64,000 nucleotides of DNA from Pseudomonadota bacterium (GTDB lineage: Bacteria; Pseudomonadota; Alphaproteobacteria; Sphingomonadales; Sphingomonadaceae): contig JAKPAG010000107.1 in NCBI GenBank assembly GCA_029779535.1, forward strand, positions 62,001 to 126,000, read 5' to 3'. Under the pieces are notes generated by a model. The model was given only the letters and a program-made list of their open reading frames with translations, made no database searches and had not been told where the DNA came from. The translations under genes were made by a program, and so were the position numbers. Shown piece after piece: positions 1 to 10,401 of the stretch (positions are counted from its first letter, which is position 1; each line of letters begins with the position of its first letter).

Positions 1-360
1 GTGCAGCAGAACAGCGACATCACCTATCGCCTCTACGATTACGGCCGTCCGCGCGAGTTGCATCTGGAAGCCGGCATGGCCGTGGCGCGCAGCCAGCCCT
101 ATCCGCCGGCACTGCACCGGCAGGTGCCCGGCAGCGGCCATGCCGTGCTGGTCGATGGTCCGCTGTTCCGGCTTGACCGGCTGGACGGCCCGCCCGACGC
201 CGCCACCCGCGCGCGGTTCGATGGCCCGGTGCTGGCGATCCCGCTGGACGGCGCGGTGCGAATCGCGGGCGAACCGATCCTGCCGGGCCAGTGCGGACAG
301 GCCGCCAGCCTGGATGCGGTGGACCTGTCGGGCCGCTGCCTGATCGCGCAGGGCTGCTAG
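1..360 (+). CDS. Mannose-6-phosphate isomerase, type I, C-terminal fragment
   Basis: The first bases are already in frame, so this is the 3' end of a longer gene cut by the window edge; the GTG at base 1 is just a Val codon. The start of the visible protein ([19 protein letters not shown]) is the conserved segment of the C-terminal cupin of type I phosphomannose isomerases, which interconvert mannose-6-phosphate and fructose-6-phosphate for GDP-mannose and exopolysaccharide supply. The last ~119 residues are seen. Its TAG stop shares the palindromic CTAG with the stop of the convergent mnmA. The metal-binding N-terminal part is not visible, so the exact subfamily is inferred. Confidence 0.8.
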   Translation: MQQNSDITYRLYDYGRPRELHLEAGMAVARSQPYPPALHRQVPGSGHAVLVDGPLFRLDRLDGPPDAATRARFDGPVLAIPLDGAVRIAGEPILPGQCGQAASLDAVDLSGRCLIAQGC

Positions 361-1517
361 GCGGCGACTGCCGCCGCGACCGGTTCGGTTTCCTCGATCC
401 AGCCGCCGCCGACCACGCGGTCCCCGCTGTAAAGCACCGCCGCCTGGCCCGGCGCGACGCCGAATTCGGGCGCGGCGAAGCGGATCGTCACGCTGCGGCC
501 TTCGCCCAGTTCGCCTTCCAGCGTGACCGGCACGGGCCTTGCCAGCGAACGGACCTTGGCCAGCAGCGGTCCGCCGGGCAGCGGGCCGATGCGGTTCGTC
601 TCGCCGATCCGGGCCGCGCCCACCGCCAGCAGGCGGCGCGGGCCGACCAGCACGCGGTGCTGCGCGGCGTCGATCCCGGTGACGTAGAGCGGCTCGGCCT
701 GGCCGCCGATCTCCAGCCCGCGGCGCTGGCCGACGGTGTAATGGATGATGCCCTTGTGTGCGCCCAGCACCGCGCCGGTTTCGGCGTGGACGATCTCGCC
801 CCCCAGTTCCGCTTCCGGCCGGACCGCGCGGACGACCTTGGCATAGTCGCCATCGGGGACGAAGCAGATGTCCTGGCTGTCAGGCTTGGCGGCGACGCGC
901 AGCCCCTCGGCCTCGGCAATCCGGCGCACTTCGCTTTTCGGCAGGCCGCCCAGCGGGAAGCGCAGGAAATCGAGCTGCGCCTCGGTCGTGGCGTAAAGGA
1001 AATAGGACTGGTCGCGGGCGGGATCGGCGGCGCGGTGCAGTTCCGGCCCGGTCGGGCCGATCGCGCGGCGCACGTAATGCCCCGTCGCCAGGCAGTCGGC
1101 ACCCAGCTCACGCGCCATGGTCATAAGGTCGGTGAATTTCGGCCCCATGTTGCAGCGGATGCAGGGAATGGGCGTGCGGCCGTTAAGGTAATCGTCGGCG
1201 AAACGCTCGACCACTTCCTCACGGAAAGCGCTTTCGTGGTCGAACACGTAATGGGCGATTCCCAGTCGGTCGGCCACGGCGCGGGCATCGCGGATGTCGT
1301 CGCCCGCGCAGCACGCGCCCTTGCGCCCCGTGGCGGCGCCGTAATCGTAAAGTTGCAGCGTCACCCCGATCACTTCGGCGCCGCTGCGCGCGGCCAGCGC
1401 GGCCACGACCGAGCTGTCGACGCCGCCCGACATGGCGACGACGATGCGCTTGCCGGCCAGCGGCTCGGCCAGCTGGAACAGCTCTGCAGCAGGGGAAGTG
1501 GCGGGATTCTGGGGCAT
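357..1517 (-). CDS. mnmA: tRNA-specific 2-thiouridylase MnmA
   Basis: 386 residues, the normal length for MnmA, which uses ATP and a persulfide relay to make the 2-thiouridine at wobble position 34 of Lys, Glu and Gln tRNAs in the cytoplasm. The PP-loop ATP-binding motif SGGVDSS is at residues 30-36. The catalytic cysteine region [11 protein letters not shown] is near residues 118-128 (Cys122 is the likely nucleophile) and the second catalytic cysteine is in DSQDICFV. The gene is convergent with the phosphomannose isomerase fragment and monocistronic. The ATG is the first start ahead of the family N-terminal segment. Identification is firm. Confidence 0.95.
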   Translation of the reverse strand: MPQNPATSPAAELFQLAEPLAGKRIVVAMSGGVDSSVVAALAARSGAEVIGVTLQLYDYGAATGRKGACCAGDDIRDARAVADRLGIAHYVFDHESAFREEVVERFADDYLNGRTPIPCIRCNMGPKFTDLMTMARELGADCLATGHYVRRAIGPTGPELHRAADPARDQSYFLYATTEAQLDFLRFPLGGLPKSEVRRIAEAEGLRVAAKPDSQDICFVPDGDYAKVVRAVRPEAELGGEIVHAETGAVLGAHKGIIHYTVGQRRGLEIGGQAEPLYVTGIDAAQHRVLVGPRRLLAVGAARIGETNRIGPLPGGPLLAKVRSLARPVPVTLEGELGEGRSVTIRFAAPEFGVAPGQAAVLYSGDRVVGGGWIEETEPVAAAVAA

Positions 1518-1632
1518 GGCGGCGCCCCCTTACACCTCCCGGGGCGGGCGGGGCAATTCATTAGGCAATCTCAACACAAGGTAAACCGCCGCTTTACCTG
1601 ATCTTGACCAAGCCGGGGCTACAAGCCTGCTC

Positions 1633-1953
1633 ATGGAGATCGGAAGCCAGCTTATTGCCAGCCTGCGGGACCGGCTTGGAAGTGGCGGCAGCGCGTGCGT
1701 TGCCGACCAGTTCGACTGGGCCGGCCTGCATGCGCGACTCGCCGCGGCCCATGCCGCGCGGCGCGCGCTGCGGGACGGGGGCACGGCAGGCGTGCTGCTT
1801 TCGGGCTCCTTCGCGGATTGGTCCAGGGTCGCGGTCCAGTCCGGGGATTATGCCTCACACGGCATTAACCCTATGAGTTCAGCAGATGGAAAAATCCCCG
1901 CGGGCATTGGATGCGGCAGCGCCGGTCAACCCGTTGCCGGCGGTCGAGGATAA
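1633..1953 (+). CDS. Hypothetical protein upstream of sciP
   Basis: A 106-residue, Ala/Arg-rich protein with no recognised domain or membrane segment. Support for its being real is positional: its TAA stop lies 2 bp before the sciP ATG, in the same direction, so the two would be co-transcribed, and the SD for sciP lies inside its last codons. The ATG at 1633 has no strong Shine-Dalgarno sequence. I know of no function; it could also be leader sequence of sciP that happens to be open. Confidence 0.5.
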   Translation: MEIGSQLIASLRDRLGSGGSACVADQFDWAGLHARLAAAHAARRALRDGGTAGVLLSGSFADWSRVAVQSGDYASHGINPMSSADGKIPAGIGCGSAGQPVAGGRG

Positions 1954-1955
1954 AG

Positions 1956-2255
1956 ATGATCGAGAACCAGAAGATCCGACCCGCGATGGTAATCGGCCCG
2001 CTTGGCGAGCCGCTGACGATCGATTCGCTTCCGTCGCCCAACACCACCCGCTGGGTCGTGCGGCGCAAGGCCGAGGTGGTTGCGGCTGTCCATGGCGGCC
2101 TGCTGACGATCGACGAGGTGTGCGAGCGCTATGGCCTGACGCTGGAAGAATTCGCCAGCTGGCAGCGTGCGGTTGACCGCTCGGGCATGCAGGGGCTGCG
2201 CGTGACGCGGATCCAGCACTACCGCGACCTGTACGAGCGCCAGCTCAAGTACTGA
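1956..2255 (+). CDS. sciP: DUF1153/SciP-type CtrA inhibitory regulator
   Basis: 99 residues beginning MIENQKIRPAMVIGPLGEP, with the RRKAEVVAAVHGGLLTIDEVCERYGL helix-turn-helix core typical of DUF1153. In Caulobacter the family member SciP binds the master regulator CtrA and limits transcription of CtrA-activated genes. The ATG at 1956 is chosen because the protein aligns from its first residue with the family and a GAGGA Shine-Dalgarno sequence sits 5 bp upstream; a start at 1911 would add 15 unrelated residues. It is probably co-transcribed with the small gene before it. Its presence is a good marker for an alphaproteobacterium with the CtrA circuit. The role in this organism is inferred from the family. 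Confidence 0.88.
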   Translation: MIENQKIRPAMVIGPLGEPLTIDSLPSPNTTRWVVRRKAEVVAAVHGGLLTIDEVCERYGLTLEEFASWQRAVDRSGMQGLRVTRIQHYRDLYERQLKY

Positions 2256-2344
2256 TCCAGGCCAGCGCGCAAGCGCCGGTTTCCAGCAGCGCCCGGCCCG
2301 GATAGGCTGGGCGCTGTTGATTCGTGGCCGGGAGACGCAAGGGC

Positions 2345-2617
2345 ATGTTCGATCTGTTGCTGGCGGCGATCAGCGGGGGGATCATCGGCTGGCTGGCCAG
2401 CCTGGTGATGAACCGCGATGCCGCGATGGGCGTCATGGCCAATGTGGTGGTCGGCTGCCTGGGGTCGGCGCTGGGCCGCGCGCTGCTTGGCCTGGTGCCA
2501 GGCGGCGTCCGGCCGGGCGGCGATCCGTTCGAATGGCGGGTGCTGCTCGCCGGCCTGGCTGGCGCGGTGCTGCTGCTGGCCGCGGCCAACCTGATCCAGC
2601 GCGGGCGCCTGCGCTAG
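2345..2617 (+). CDS. GlsB/YeaQ/YmgE-type small membrane protein
   Basis: A 90-residue integral membrane protein beginning MFDLLLAAISGGIIGWLASLVM, the Gly-rich first helix of the transglycosylase-associated/GlsB (YeaQ/YmgE) family, with two further hydrophobic segments (about 37-55 and 70-85). Members are small stress-associated inner-membrane proteins without a defined biochemical activity. ATG 2345 is preferred over 2324 because the family starts with this helix and GGAGACG lies just upstream. It stands alone, 89 bp after sciP. Confidence 0.75.
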   Translation: MFDLLLAAISGGIIGWLASLVMNRDAAMGVMANVVVGCLGSALGRALLGLVPGGVRPGGDPFEWRVLLAGLAGAVLLLAAANLIQRGRLR

Positions 2618-2771
2618 CCTTGCGCGCGCCCGGCCCGCTGTGCCCGAAGGGACACAGTGACGCGCCGTTTGCCGAAGCGCATCAGCACTTTGCCGAGCTT
2701 TGCGTTGCGCCGCTGCGCGCGCACGCCTATTCGGCGGGATCAAATGCGGAACCATGCCGGAAGACCGGGGC

Positions 2772-2800
2772 TTGCGGTTGGTGATATAGTATAGTAATAC
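2772..2800 (+). promoter_or_regulatory. Candidate sigma70-type promoter of the RND efflux operon
   Basis: TTGCGG (2772-2777), a 17-bp spacer and TAATAC (2795-2800) resemble -35 and -10 boxes, about 75 bp upstream of the adaptor start. The spacer contains TATAGTATAGTAATAC, an unusually AT-rich stretch in this GC-rich DNA. No regulator gene is adjacent. The promoter call is by pattern only. Confidence 0.4.
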
Positions 2801-2874
2801 AGCTCTGCCCGCGCTTGCGCTCCGCCTTGTCTGGCGGGCGGCCCGGACGGAGCAAGACAGAGGCGATGCCGGCA

Positions 2875-4071
2875 ATGAATTATGACTCGCGGATCGAAAC
2901 CCAGGCCGAAGGCGATGGCACCGCGACGGACGTGGTCAATCCCCTGCTCGAACCGGACGAGGAGGATCAGGCCTCGCGCAAGCGGCTGTGGATCATCGCC
3001 GCGGTCGTGCTGGTGGCGCTGGTCGCGATCTACTGGCTCAGCCATCGCGGCGCGGCTGATGCCGGCGCCGATGCCAAGGCGCAGGTCCCGCTGGTCAGCG
3101 TGATCTCGCCCGGCAGCGCGACGATCCAGGGTGAAATCAACGCCAGCGGCTCGCTTGCCGCGCGGCGCGAGCTGCCGGTCGGCGTGCCGGGCGAAGGCGG
3201 CCAGGTGGTCGCGGTGCTGGTTGAACCCGGCCAGTGGGTCGGTGCGGGCCAGGTGCTGGCGGTGATCGACCGTTCGGTCCAGGTCCAGCAGCAGGCCAGC
3301 CAGGCCGCGCAGATCCAGGTTGCCCGCGCCAATGCCGCGCTGGCCCAGGCCAATCTCGACCGTGCGCTCAAGCTGGTCGACAAGGGTTTCGTTTCGCAGG
3401 CCGATGTCGACCGGCTGCGCGCCTCGCGTGATGCCGCCGCCGCGCAGGTCCAGGTCGCCGGCGCGCAGCTGGGCGTGCTCCAGGCGCAGACCCGCCGGCT
3501 CAACGTCGTCGCCCCCGCCGCCGGGCTGGTGCTCGAACGCAAGGTCGAACCGGGCCAGGTCGTCAGCGGCGGTTCCGGCGTGCTGTTCCGCCTGGCCAAG
3601 GGCGGCGAAATGGAAATGAAGGCGCTGCTGGGCGAAGTGGACCTGGCCAAGATCAGCCAAGGCGTCAGCGCCGCGGTCACTCCGGTCGGGGCTACGACCA
3701 GCTTCACCGGCGAGGTCTGGCAGGTGTCGCCCGTGGTCGATCCCGCCACCCGCCAGGGCACGGCGCGGATTGCGTTGGCCTATGCCCCGGAACTGCGGCC
3801 GGGCGGTTTCGCCAATGCAGTGATCAAGGCCGGCACCGTGGTGGCCCCGATGCTGCCCGACAGCGCGATCCTGTCGGACGCCAAGGGCAGCTATGTCTAT
3901 GTCGTGGGCAAGGGCAACAAGGTGGAACGGCGCGACGTGAAGACCGGGCTGATCACCGGCAACGGCACCGCCGTGGTGGCCGGCCTGACCGGGAATGAGC
4001 GGATTGTCGCCCGGTCGGGGGCCTTCCTGGCCCCGGGCCAGGAAATCAAGCCGCAACTGGTGAGCAAGTGA
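2875..4071 (+). CDS. RND efflux periplasmic adaptor (membrane fusion protein)
   Basis: 398 residues from ATG 2875, chosen over in-frame starts at 2815 and 2866 because AGAGG is suitably spaced from it. A cytoplasmic N-terminus of ~37 residues precedes one membrane anchor (about 38-56), then the lipoyl/barrel-sandwich halves and an Ala/Gln-rich alpha-hairpin (QQQASQAAQIQVARANAALA onward), and a beta-barrel domain with PGMxV-like turns. It would bridge an RND pump to an outer-membrane channel in the periplasm. The pump gene follows 29 bp later; no outer-membrane factor or regulator is nearby, so the channel must be encoded elsewhere. The substrate is unknown. Confidence 0.88.
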   Translation: MNYDSRIETQAEGDGTATDVVNPLLEPDEEDQASRKRLWIIAAVVLVALVAIYWLSHRGAADAGADAKAQVPLVSVISPGSATIQGEINASGSLAARRELPVGVPGEGGQVVAVLVEPGQWVGAGQVLAVIDRSVQVQQQASQAAQIQVARANAALAQANLDRALKLVDKGFVSQADVDRLRASRDAAAAQVQVAGAQLGVLQAQTRRLNVVAPAAGLVLERKVEPGQVVSGGSGVLFRLAKGGEMEMKALLGEVDLAKISQGVSAAVTPVGATTSFTGEVWQVSPVVDPATRQGTARIALAYAPELRPGGFANAVIKAGTVVAPMLPDSAILSDAKGSYVYVVGKGNKVERRDVKTGLITGNGTAVVAGLTGNERIVARSGAFLAPGQEIKPQLVSK

Positions 4072-4100
4072 CCCTGCCGGGCGAGCGGAGCTGAACCGAC

Positions 4101-7100
4101 ATGAATTTCCGCAACATTTCGGCCTGGTGCATCCGCAACCCGATCGTCCCGATCGTGCTGTTCGCCGGCCTGATCCTGGCCGGCGTGGTCAGCTTCTCGC
4201 GCATGCAGATCCAGAACGATCCGGACATCGAATTCCCGGTCGTGCGGGTCATGATCGCGCAGCCCGGCGCCGCGCCGACCGAAATCGAAAAGCAGATCAC
4301 CCAGAAGGTCGAAGCCGCGGTGCGGACGATCAACGGGATCGAATCGATCGGTTCGACCGCGTCCGAAGGGATGAGCGGCACCGGCATCCAGTTCCAGATC
4401 GGCGTTGACGTCAACGAGGCGGTGAACGAGGTCAAGAACGCGGTCGACCAGGCCCGCGGCGACATGCCCGACGGGATTCTCGAACCGCAGGTGTACAAGG
4501 TCCAGGGTTCGTCCTTCCCGATCGCCTATTACGCGATCTCGGCCGACGACATGACCATGGAACAGCTGTCGTGGTTCACCGACGATACGGTGTCCAAGCG
4601 GCTCCAGGCGATCCCCGGCATGGCCACGGTCAACCGCGGCGGCGGGGTGGACCGGGAAATCATGGTCACGCTCGACCCGGCGCGGATGCAGTCGCTGGGG
4701 GTGACCGCCAGCCAGGTCAACCTGGCGCTGCGCGGGCTCAACCTGAACGCGGCGGGCGGCAAGGCGGAAATCGGCGGTTCGCGCCAGTCGGTTCGCGTGC
4801 TGGGTAACGCGGCCGATGCCTATACCCTGTCGCAGGCGGAAATCTCGCTCGGCGCGGGACGGTTCATCAAGCTGAGCGACATTGCCGAGGTCAAGGACGG
4901 CTACAAGGAAGTCAGCGCGATTTCCAAGAACGGCGGCAAGCCGGTCGTGACCTTCTCGATCGCGCGCGCGCGCGGCGCTTCGGACGTCTCGGTGTTCGAC
5001 GAGGCGACGAAGGAAATCGCAAAGATCGAAAAGGAAAATCCGGGGGTCCGCGTGACCACCCTGTTCACTTCGGTGGAATATACCAAGCAGCAGTACGAAA
5101 GCTCGATTTCGGCGATGGTCGAAGGGGCGATCCTGGCGGTCGTGGTGGTGTTCTTCTTCCTGCGCGACTGGCGCGCCACGGTGATCTCGGCCATCGCCAT
5201 CCCGCTGTCGGCGATCCCGACCTTCTGGTTCCTCAGCACCTGGCTGGGCTTCACGCTCAACCAGATGTCGCTGCTCGCGCTCAGCCTGGTGGCCGGCGTG
5301 CTGGTCGATGACGCCATCGTCGAGATCGAGAATATCGTGCGACACATGCGCATGGGAAAAAGCGCCTACCAGGCATCGATCGACGCGGCCGATGAAATCG
5401 GCCTGGCGGTGGTTGCCACCACCTTCTCGATCGCGGCGGTGTTCCTGCCGGTGGGCTTCATGCCGGGCATTCCGGGCCAGTTCTTCAAGAACTTCGGCTT
5501 CACCGTGGTCATCTCGGTGCTGCTCAGCCTGGCCGTGGCGCGCATGATCACACCGATGATCGCGGCCTATTTCCTGAAAGCCCACGGGCAGGAGGAACAC
5601 GGCAGCGGCCCGTGGATGGACCGCTACCTCAACGTGCTGCGCTGGTCGCTCGACAAGAGCGCGGCCGAAGCGGACCGGGCGCGGCTGCGGCACGTTCATT
5701 CGCGGCTGGCCTTCCACCTGCCGGCGCTGGGCCTTGGCCTCCTCGCCGCCATCGCCAGCCAGGTCGCCCCGCGCTTCCAGGCGCGTCCCGAAGGCACCCC
5801 GGCGCCCGACGTGTCGCTGGGCATGGCCTTCCTGACCTGGATCGGCGCCTACATTGCGATCATGCTGCTGACTTTCGTGGTCGGCATGATCTGGGGCAAG
5901 CTGCGCGGTTGGGACAATCATCCGCTGACCGCGCGGACCCGCTGGCTGATGACCTATTTCCGCGATCACCGGGTGTGGATGCTGGGTGTGGGGCTGTTTG
6001 CGCTGGTGCTGACCGGCGCGCTCCTGGCGACCACGCCGAAGCAGTTCTTCCCGCAGATCAACAGCGATTTCGGCGAAATCTCGATCGAAATGGTTCCCGG
6101 CACGACCCTGGCGCAGACCGAGGCCGTCGCCGACAAGGTGACCGAGATCCTGTTCCAGGATCCCGACGTTGCCCTGGCCCCGGAAAGCATCCGCGAAGGG
6201 CAGGCAAGCCTCTACATCACCTATCGCAAGGACCGCGACAGCACGAGCCAGGAGATCGAACGCCGGCTGACCCCCAAGCTGCAGCAGATCCCCGATGCGC
6301 GGATCAGCTTCGTCGAACAGGGCGGCGGCCCGCCGTCGAGCGGCCCGAACCGCCCGGTGGTGGTGATGCTGACCGGCAGCAATCCCGAATTGCTTGAATC
6401 GACCGCCAACCAGCTGGCCGAGGAAATGCGCAAGATGAAGGAACTGGTCGCGCCGCGCGTCAGTGCCGACATGCGCCGTCCCGAAGTGGTGATCACCCCG
6501 CGGCTGGATCTGGCTGCCAGCCTGGGGGTGTCCACCGCCGCGCTCAGCCAGGCGATCCGCATCGCCACGATCGGCGAAATCGACCAGAACGCCGCCAAGT
6601 TCTCGCTTTCGGACCGGCAGGTGCCGATCCGCGTGCGCCTGGCGGAAAGCTCGCGGCGCGACCTGTCGACCATCCAGAACCTGCCGGTGCCCACCGCCAG
6701 CGGTGGCTCGGTGCCGCTCGCCAGCGTGGCCTCGATCTCGATGGGCTCGGGCCCGGTCAGCATCCAGCGCTATAACCAGCAGCGCCGCACCTACATCTCG
6801 GCCGACCTTGCCCCCGGGGTCTACCAGGGCGAGGCGATGGCCAAGGTCAAGGCGCTGCCGCTGATGAAGAACCTGCCCAACGGCGTGTCGAACGAAGCAG
6901 CCGGGCAGACCAAGTTCCTCGAGGAACTGATCACCAGCTTCACCATCGCGGTCGTCTCGGGCATCCTGCTGGTCTTCGCGGTGCTGGTGCTGCTATATCA
7001 CCGGCTGGTGTCGCCGCTGGTCAACATGGCCTCGCTGTTCCTGGCGCCGCTGGGCGGCCTGATCGCTATCTTCCTGATCGGCCAGCCGATCTCGCTGCCG

Positions 7101-7523
7101 GTGTTCATCGGCATCCTGATGCTGTTCGGGATCGTTGCCAAGAACTCGATCCTGCTGATCGACTTCGCGATCGAGGAAATGAGCCGCGGCGCGGACAAGT
7201 TCGAAGCGATCGTCGAAGCCGGGCACAAGCGCGCCCAGCCGATCATCATGACCACCGTGGCGATGACCGCGGGCATGGTGCCGACCGCCGTGTCGCTGAC
7301 CGGCGACGGGGCCTGGCGCGCGCCGATGGGCACGGTGGTGATCGGCGGGCTGATCCTTTCGACCGCGCTGACCCTGCTGATCGTGCCGGCCGGCTTCAGC
7401 CTGGCCGACGGGGTGGAAAAGCGCCTGGGCCCGAAGCTGCGCCGCATGTTCCTCAGCTATGACCCGGACGAGGCGCGGCGCGAACGCCAGGCCAACGCGG
7501 CAGAGGGCTTCCCGGCCGAGTGA
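4101..7523 (+). CDS. RND (HAE1-type) efflux pump, inner-membrane transporter
   Basis: 1140 residues, longer than the usual ~1030-1060. The N-terminal helix ([20 protein letters not shown]), the porter-domain segment [21 protein letters not shown] and the helix with [20 protein letters not shown] (proton-relay Asp pair) identify a proton-driven HAE1 exporter. Extra sequence of ~90 residues lies between the sixth and seventh transmembrane regions (about 515-610) and contains two additional hydrophobic stretches ([13 protein letters not shown] and [19 protein letters not shown]). The pump pairs with the adaptor upstream. Its stop overlaps the following DUF445 start by 4 bp, so the operon continues. 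The substrate cannot be read from the sequence. Confidence 0.93.
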   Translation: MNFRNISAWCIRNPIVPIVLFAGLILAGVVSFSRMQIQNDPDIEFPVVRVMIAQPGAAPTEIEKQITQKVEAAVRTINGIESIGSTASEGMSGTGIQFQIGVDVNEAVNEVKNAVDQARGDMPDGILEPQVYKVQGSSFPIAYYAISADDMTMEQLSWFTDDTVSKRLQAIPGMATVNRGGGVDREIMVTLDPARMQSLGVTASQVNLALRGLNLNAAGGKAEIGGSRQSVRVLGNAADAYTLSQAEISLGAGRFIKLSDIAEVKDGYKEVSAISKNGGKPVVTFSIARARGASDVSVFDEATKEIAKIEKENPGVRVTTLFTSVEYTKQQYESSISAMVEGAILAVVVVFFFLRDWRATVISAIAIPLSAIPTFWFLSTWLGFTLNQMSLLALSLVAGVLVDDAIVEIENIVRHMRMGKSAYQASIDAADEIGLAVVATTFSIAAVFLPVGFMPGIPGQFFKNFGFTVVISVLLSLAVARMITPMIAAYFLKAHGQEEHGSGPWMDRYLNVLRWSLDKSAAEADRARLRHVHSRLAFHLPALGLGLLAAIASQVAPRFQARPEGTPAPDVSLGMAFLTWIGAYIAIMLLTFVVGMIWGKLRGWDNHPLTARTRWLMTYFRDHRVWMLGVGLFALVLTGALLATTPKQFFPQINSDFGEISIEMVPGTTLAQTEAVADKVTEILFQDPDVALAPESIREGQASLYITYRKDRDSTSQEIERRLTPKLQQIPDARISFVEQGGGPPSSGPNRPVVVMLTGSNPELLESTANQLAEEMRKMKELVAPRVSADMRRPEVVITPRLDLAASLGVSTAALSQAIRIATIGEIDQNAAKFSLSDRQVPIRVRLAESSRRDLSTIQNLPVPTASGGSVPLASVASISMGSGPVSIQRYNQQRRTYISADLAPGVYQGEAMAKVKALPLMKNLPNGVSNEAAGQTKFLEELITSFTIAVVSGILLVFAVLVLLYHRLVSPLVNMASLFLAPLGGLIAIFLIGQPISLPVFIGILMLFGIVAKNSILLIDFAIEEMSRGADKFEAIVEAGHKRAQPIIMTTVAMTAGMVPTAVSLTGDGAWRAPMGTVVIGGLILSTALTLLIVPAGFSLADGVEKRLGPKLRRMFLSYDPDEARRERQANAAEGFPAE

Positions 7524-8779
7524 GCCGGAGCGCCCCCGCCCCGGCCGCCCCGCCGGACCGCGCCCTGCGTATGCGCCGCACGGCAACGGCGCTGCTGGTG
7601 GCCATGGCCGCGCTGTTCCTGCTGGCGCGCACTTTCCAGCACAGCCATCCGCTGTGGCCGTGGCTGCTGGCCTTTGCCGAGGCCGGCATGGTCGGCGGTA
7701 TGGCTGATTGGTTCGCGGTGACGGCGCTGTTCCGCCGCCCGCTCGGCCTGCCGATCCCGCACACCGCGATCATCCCGGAAAACAAGGACCGCATCGCCGA
7801 TACGATGGCGGTGTTCCTGCGGGACAATTTCCTCACCCCCCAGGTGGTCGCGCGGCGGCTGGCGGGGATGAACCTGGCCGGCGCGGCGGGTGACTGGCTG
7901 GCCGATCCGGCGCGCGGCGGCAGCACCCGGCTGCGCGACGGCGCGGCGGAACTGCTTGCCCAGGTGCTCGAATCGCTTGATCCCGAACGGCTCGGCACGC
8001 AGGTGCGCGGCGGTCTGTTCCGCCAGATCGACCGGCTGGAAGTGTCGCCGCTGCTGGGCCAGATGCTCGCCGCGGCGATTGCCGACAAGCGCCACATGCC
8101 GGTGATCGAATCGCTGGTGCGCTGGGCGGGGCTGACGCTGGAAGACAACGAGGACCTGATCCGCGAGCTGATCCACCGCCGTGCCAATGCCGTGCTGCGC
8201 TGGACCGGGCTGGATGAAACGCTGGCCAATTCGGTGCTCGACGGGCTTTACAAGCTGCTGGCCGAAGTGATCGTCGATCCCTCGCACCCGCTGCGCGGCA
8301 AGGTCGAGGAAGGGCTGGCCAAGCTGGCCGAGGACCTGCAGCACGATGCCGAGCTGCGCGAGCGGGTGGAGCGGCTGAAAAGCGAGCTGATCGCCAACCC
8401 GGCCGTGTCGCGCTGGTGGCAGGGGGTGTGGGAACGGCTGCGCACCGGCATGTTGGCGCGGCTGCGGCGCCCGGCGGGCGAAAGCGGCGGGCAGATTGCC
8501 GAGGCGCTGACCGAACTGGGCCGCCACTTGCGCGATGATCCCGCGCTGCAGCGCCAGATCAACCGCTATACCCGCCGCACCGTGGTCGGCATTGCCAGCC
8601 GTTATGGCGACCAGATCGTCCGGCTGGTGTCGGAAACGGTGAAGCGCTGGGACGCGCAGACCGTGACCGACCGGATCGAGGGCGCGGTGGGCCGCGACCT
8701 GCAATTCATCCGCATCAACGGCACGCTGGTCGGCGGGCTGGCCGGGGTGGCGATCCACGCGGTGGATGTGCTGCTATGA
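7520..8779 (+). CDS. DUF445 membrane-associated protein
   Basis: 419 residues with the DUF445 hallmark GMVGGMADWFAVTALFRRPLGLPIPHTAIIP near the N-terminus after one hydrophobic helix, followed by a long, charged, mostly helical region and a C-terminal hydrophobic segment (LVGGLAGVAIHAVDVLL). The family (YjiN-like) is predicted to be an inner-membrane protein of unknown function. The GTG at 7520 overlaps the RND stop (GTGA), suggesting translational coupling; ATG 7571 is an alternative that would start right at the hydrophobic helix. Its stop in turn overlaps the next gene, so the efflux pair, DUF445 and GNAT genes probably form one operon. Confidence 0.8.
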   Translation: MSRSAPAPAAPPDRALRMRRTATALLVAMAALFLLARTFQHSHPLWPWLLAFAEAGMVGGMADWFAVTALFRRPLGLPIPHTAIIPENKDRIADTMAVFLRDNFLTPQVVARRLAGMNLAGAAGDWLADPARGGSTRLRDGAAELLAQVLESLDPERLGTQVRGGLFRQIDRLEVSPLLGQMLAAAIADKRHMPVIESLVRWAGLTLEDNEDLIRELIHRRANAVLRWTGLDETLANSVLDGLYKLLAEVIVDPSHPLRGKVEEGLAKLAEDLQHDAELRERVERLKSELIANPAVSRWWQGVWERLRTGMLARLRRPAGESGGQIAEALTELGRHLRDDPALQRQINRYTRRTVVGIASRYGDQIVRLVSETVKRWDAQTVTDRIEGAVGRDLQFIRINGTLVGGLAGVAIHAVDVLL

Positions 8780-9300
8780 CCGCGCCGCTGCTCACCACCG
8801 CGCGGTTCGAGCTGTGGCAACCGGCGCTGCGCGACCTGCCCGATCTCTACGCCCTGACGCTGGATGACGAGACGCGCCGGTTCCTTGGGCAATTCGTGCC
8901 GACCGAGATGGACGCCTTCAACCGCCTGCACCGCAACGCCGGTTCCTGGGCGCTGCATGGCTACGGCACTTTCATGGTCCGCCGGCGCGGGGCTGACCGG
9001 ATCGTGGCCAACTGCGGCGTGTTCCGCAGCCACCGCGGCTTCGGCCAGGGGCTGGACGATGTCGCCGAGGCTGGCTGGATCGTCCACAAGGACCACTGGG
9101 GCCAGGGCGTGGCCGGCGAGGTGATGGCAGCCGCGCTTGCCTGGTTCGATGCGGTCCATGGCCGCCAGCGGATCGCCTGCATGATCGAGGAAGGCCACGC
9201 CGCGTCCGATGCCCTGGCGGGCAAACTGGGCTTCGTGCGCTATGGCCTGCACCAGCCAGACACGGGCAAGGCGCTGGTGCTGTACGAACGCCTGCCCTGA
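8776..9300 (+). CDS. GNAT-family N-acetyltransferase (RimJ/RimL-like)
   Basis: 174 residues; starts with the LxTxRFxLxxxxxxDLPDLYAL pattern of RimJ/RimL-like acetyltransferases and has the acetyl-CoA pyrophosphate-binding region around HWGQGVAGEVMAAALAWF (motif A, about residues 112-130) and a C-terminal KLGFVRYG. It would transfer acetyl from acetyl-CoA to an amine of a protein or small molecule; the acceptor cannot be predicted. The ATG overlaps the DUF445 stop (ATGA), so it is the last gene of the efflux-DUF445 operon. Confidence 0.8.
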   Translation: MTAPLLTTARFELWQPALRDLPDLYALTLDDETRRFLGQFVPTEMDAFNRLHRNAGSWALHGYGTFMVRRRGADRIVANCGVFRSHRGFGQGLDDVAEAGWIVHKDHWGQGVAGEVMAAALAWFDAVHGRQRIACMIEEGHAASDALAGKLGFVRYGLHQPDTGKALVLYERLP

Positions 9301-9323
9301 CCGGGCGCGCAAAGGGGGATGCC

Positions 9324-10343
9324 ATGCAACGCAGGATGCAGCCGGGGCCGCTGCTCGACAGCACCGGACGTCTGATCGATCCCGGCTATGCTACGGCCGA
9401 AGTGCGCCATTACGACCGCGCCATGGTCCGCGCCAGCGGCTGGCGGATCAAGGAATGGGATTACTACTGCATCCAGACCGATGCCTGCGCCCTGGCCCTG
9501 ACCGTGGCCGACAACGGCTACCTGGGCTTCCTCGGGCTGTCATGGATCGATCTGGAACAGGGCTCGGCAATCAACCACGGCGCGGTCAGGCCGTTTCCGT
9601 TTGGCCGGATGCGTCTGCCCGCCAGCGCGGACAGCGGCAGTATCGACCAGCGCCAGGGCAAGGTGCGGATTGCCTTCGAGCAGCGCCCTGGCGAGCGCCG
9701 CCTGACCTTTGCCGCGCCCGGTTTCGACCGGGGCCGGGGCCTGTCGGGCGAGGTCGTGCTGCGCCAGCCTGACGATGATCGCATGGTGATTGCCACCCCG
9801 TTTCCCGATGCGCCGCGCGCGTTCTATTACAACCAGAAGCTGAACTGCCTGCCGGCCGCCGGCGCGGTCACGCTGGGGGATCAGCGGATCACCTTCGACC
9901 CCGCCAGCGCCTTTGCCGTGCTCGACTGGGGGCGCGGGGTCTGGACCTATGACAACACCTGGTTCTGGGCTTCGGCCAGCGGGCTGCACCAGGGGCGGCG
10001 CATCGGGTTCAACATCGGCTGCGGGTTTGGCGATACTTCGGCGGCGAGCGAGAACATGCTGTTCCTCGATGGCCGCGCGCACAAGCTGGACCAGGTCACC
10101 TGGCATGTGCCCGAAGGCCCCCTTGACGGCGCGCCTTGGCACTTCACCAGTAGCGACGGGCGCTTCGAAATGCGCTTCGATCCGGTGGTTGACCGGCACG
10201 ATACGGTGGACCTCGGCCTGTTCCGCACCAGCCAGCACCAGGTGTTCGGCCGCTTTTCGGGCACGGCCACCTGCGATGATGGCACCGTGCTGGAGATTGC
10301 CGGGCTGACCGGCTTTGCCGAACGGGTCCACAACCGCTGGTAG
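9324..10343 (+). CDS. DUF2804 domain-containing protein
   Basis: 339 residues matching the overall pattern of DUF2804: an N-terminal [18 protein letters not shown] segment, a [10 protein letters not shown] motif, the central [20 protein letters not shown] block and a C-terminal [10 protein letters not shown]. The family is predicted to fold as a beta-rich lipocalin-like protein; no reaction is established. There is no signal peptide or membrane helix, so it is probably cytoplasmic. The start is preceded by AAAGGGGG 7 bp away. A strong hairpin terminator follows its stop. Confidence 0.78.
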   Translation: MQRRMQPGPLLDSTGRLIDPGYATAEVRHYDRAMVRASGWRIKEWDYYCIQTDACALALTVADNGYLGFLGLSWIDLEQGSAINHGAVRPFPFGRMRLPASADSGSIDQRQGKVRIAFEQRPGERRLTFAAPGFDRGRGLSGEVVLRQPDDDRMVIATPFPDAPRAFYYNQKLNCLPAAGAVTLGDQRITFDPASAFAVLDWGRGVWTYDNTWFWASASGLHQGRRIGFNIGCGFGDTSAASENMLFLDGRAHKLDQVTWHVPEGPLDGAPWHFTSSDGRFEMRFDPVVDRHDTVDLGLFRTSQHQVFGRFSGTATCDDGTVLEIAGLTGFAERVHNRW

Positions 10344-10353
10344 CCCAAACAGA

Positions 10354-10379
10354 AAAGGCCCCGCCGAAGCGGGGCCTTT
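10354..10379. terminator. Bidirectional rho-independent terminator
   Basis: Perfect 11-bp stem AAAGGCCCCGC / GCGGGGCCTTT with a CGAA loop, A-rich on one side and T-rich on the other. It lies between the convergent DUF2804 and etfA genes and would serve both. Confidence 0.88.
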
Positions 10380-10401
10380 CCGTCTGGCGATGCGCCCGGG
10401 T

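Noticed and set aside
2740..5969. Antisense frames across the RND adaptor and pump genes
   Set aside because: Products rich in Arg, His, Asp and Gln, typical of reverse frames of GC-rich coding DNA; the plus-strand genes are certain.
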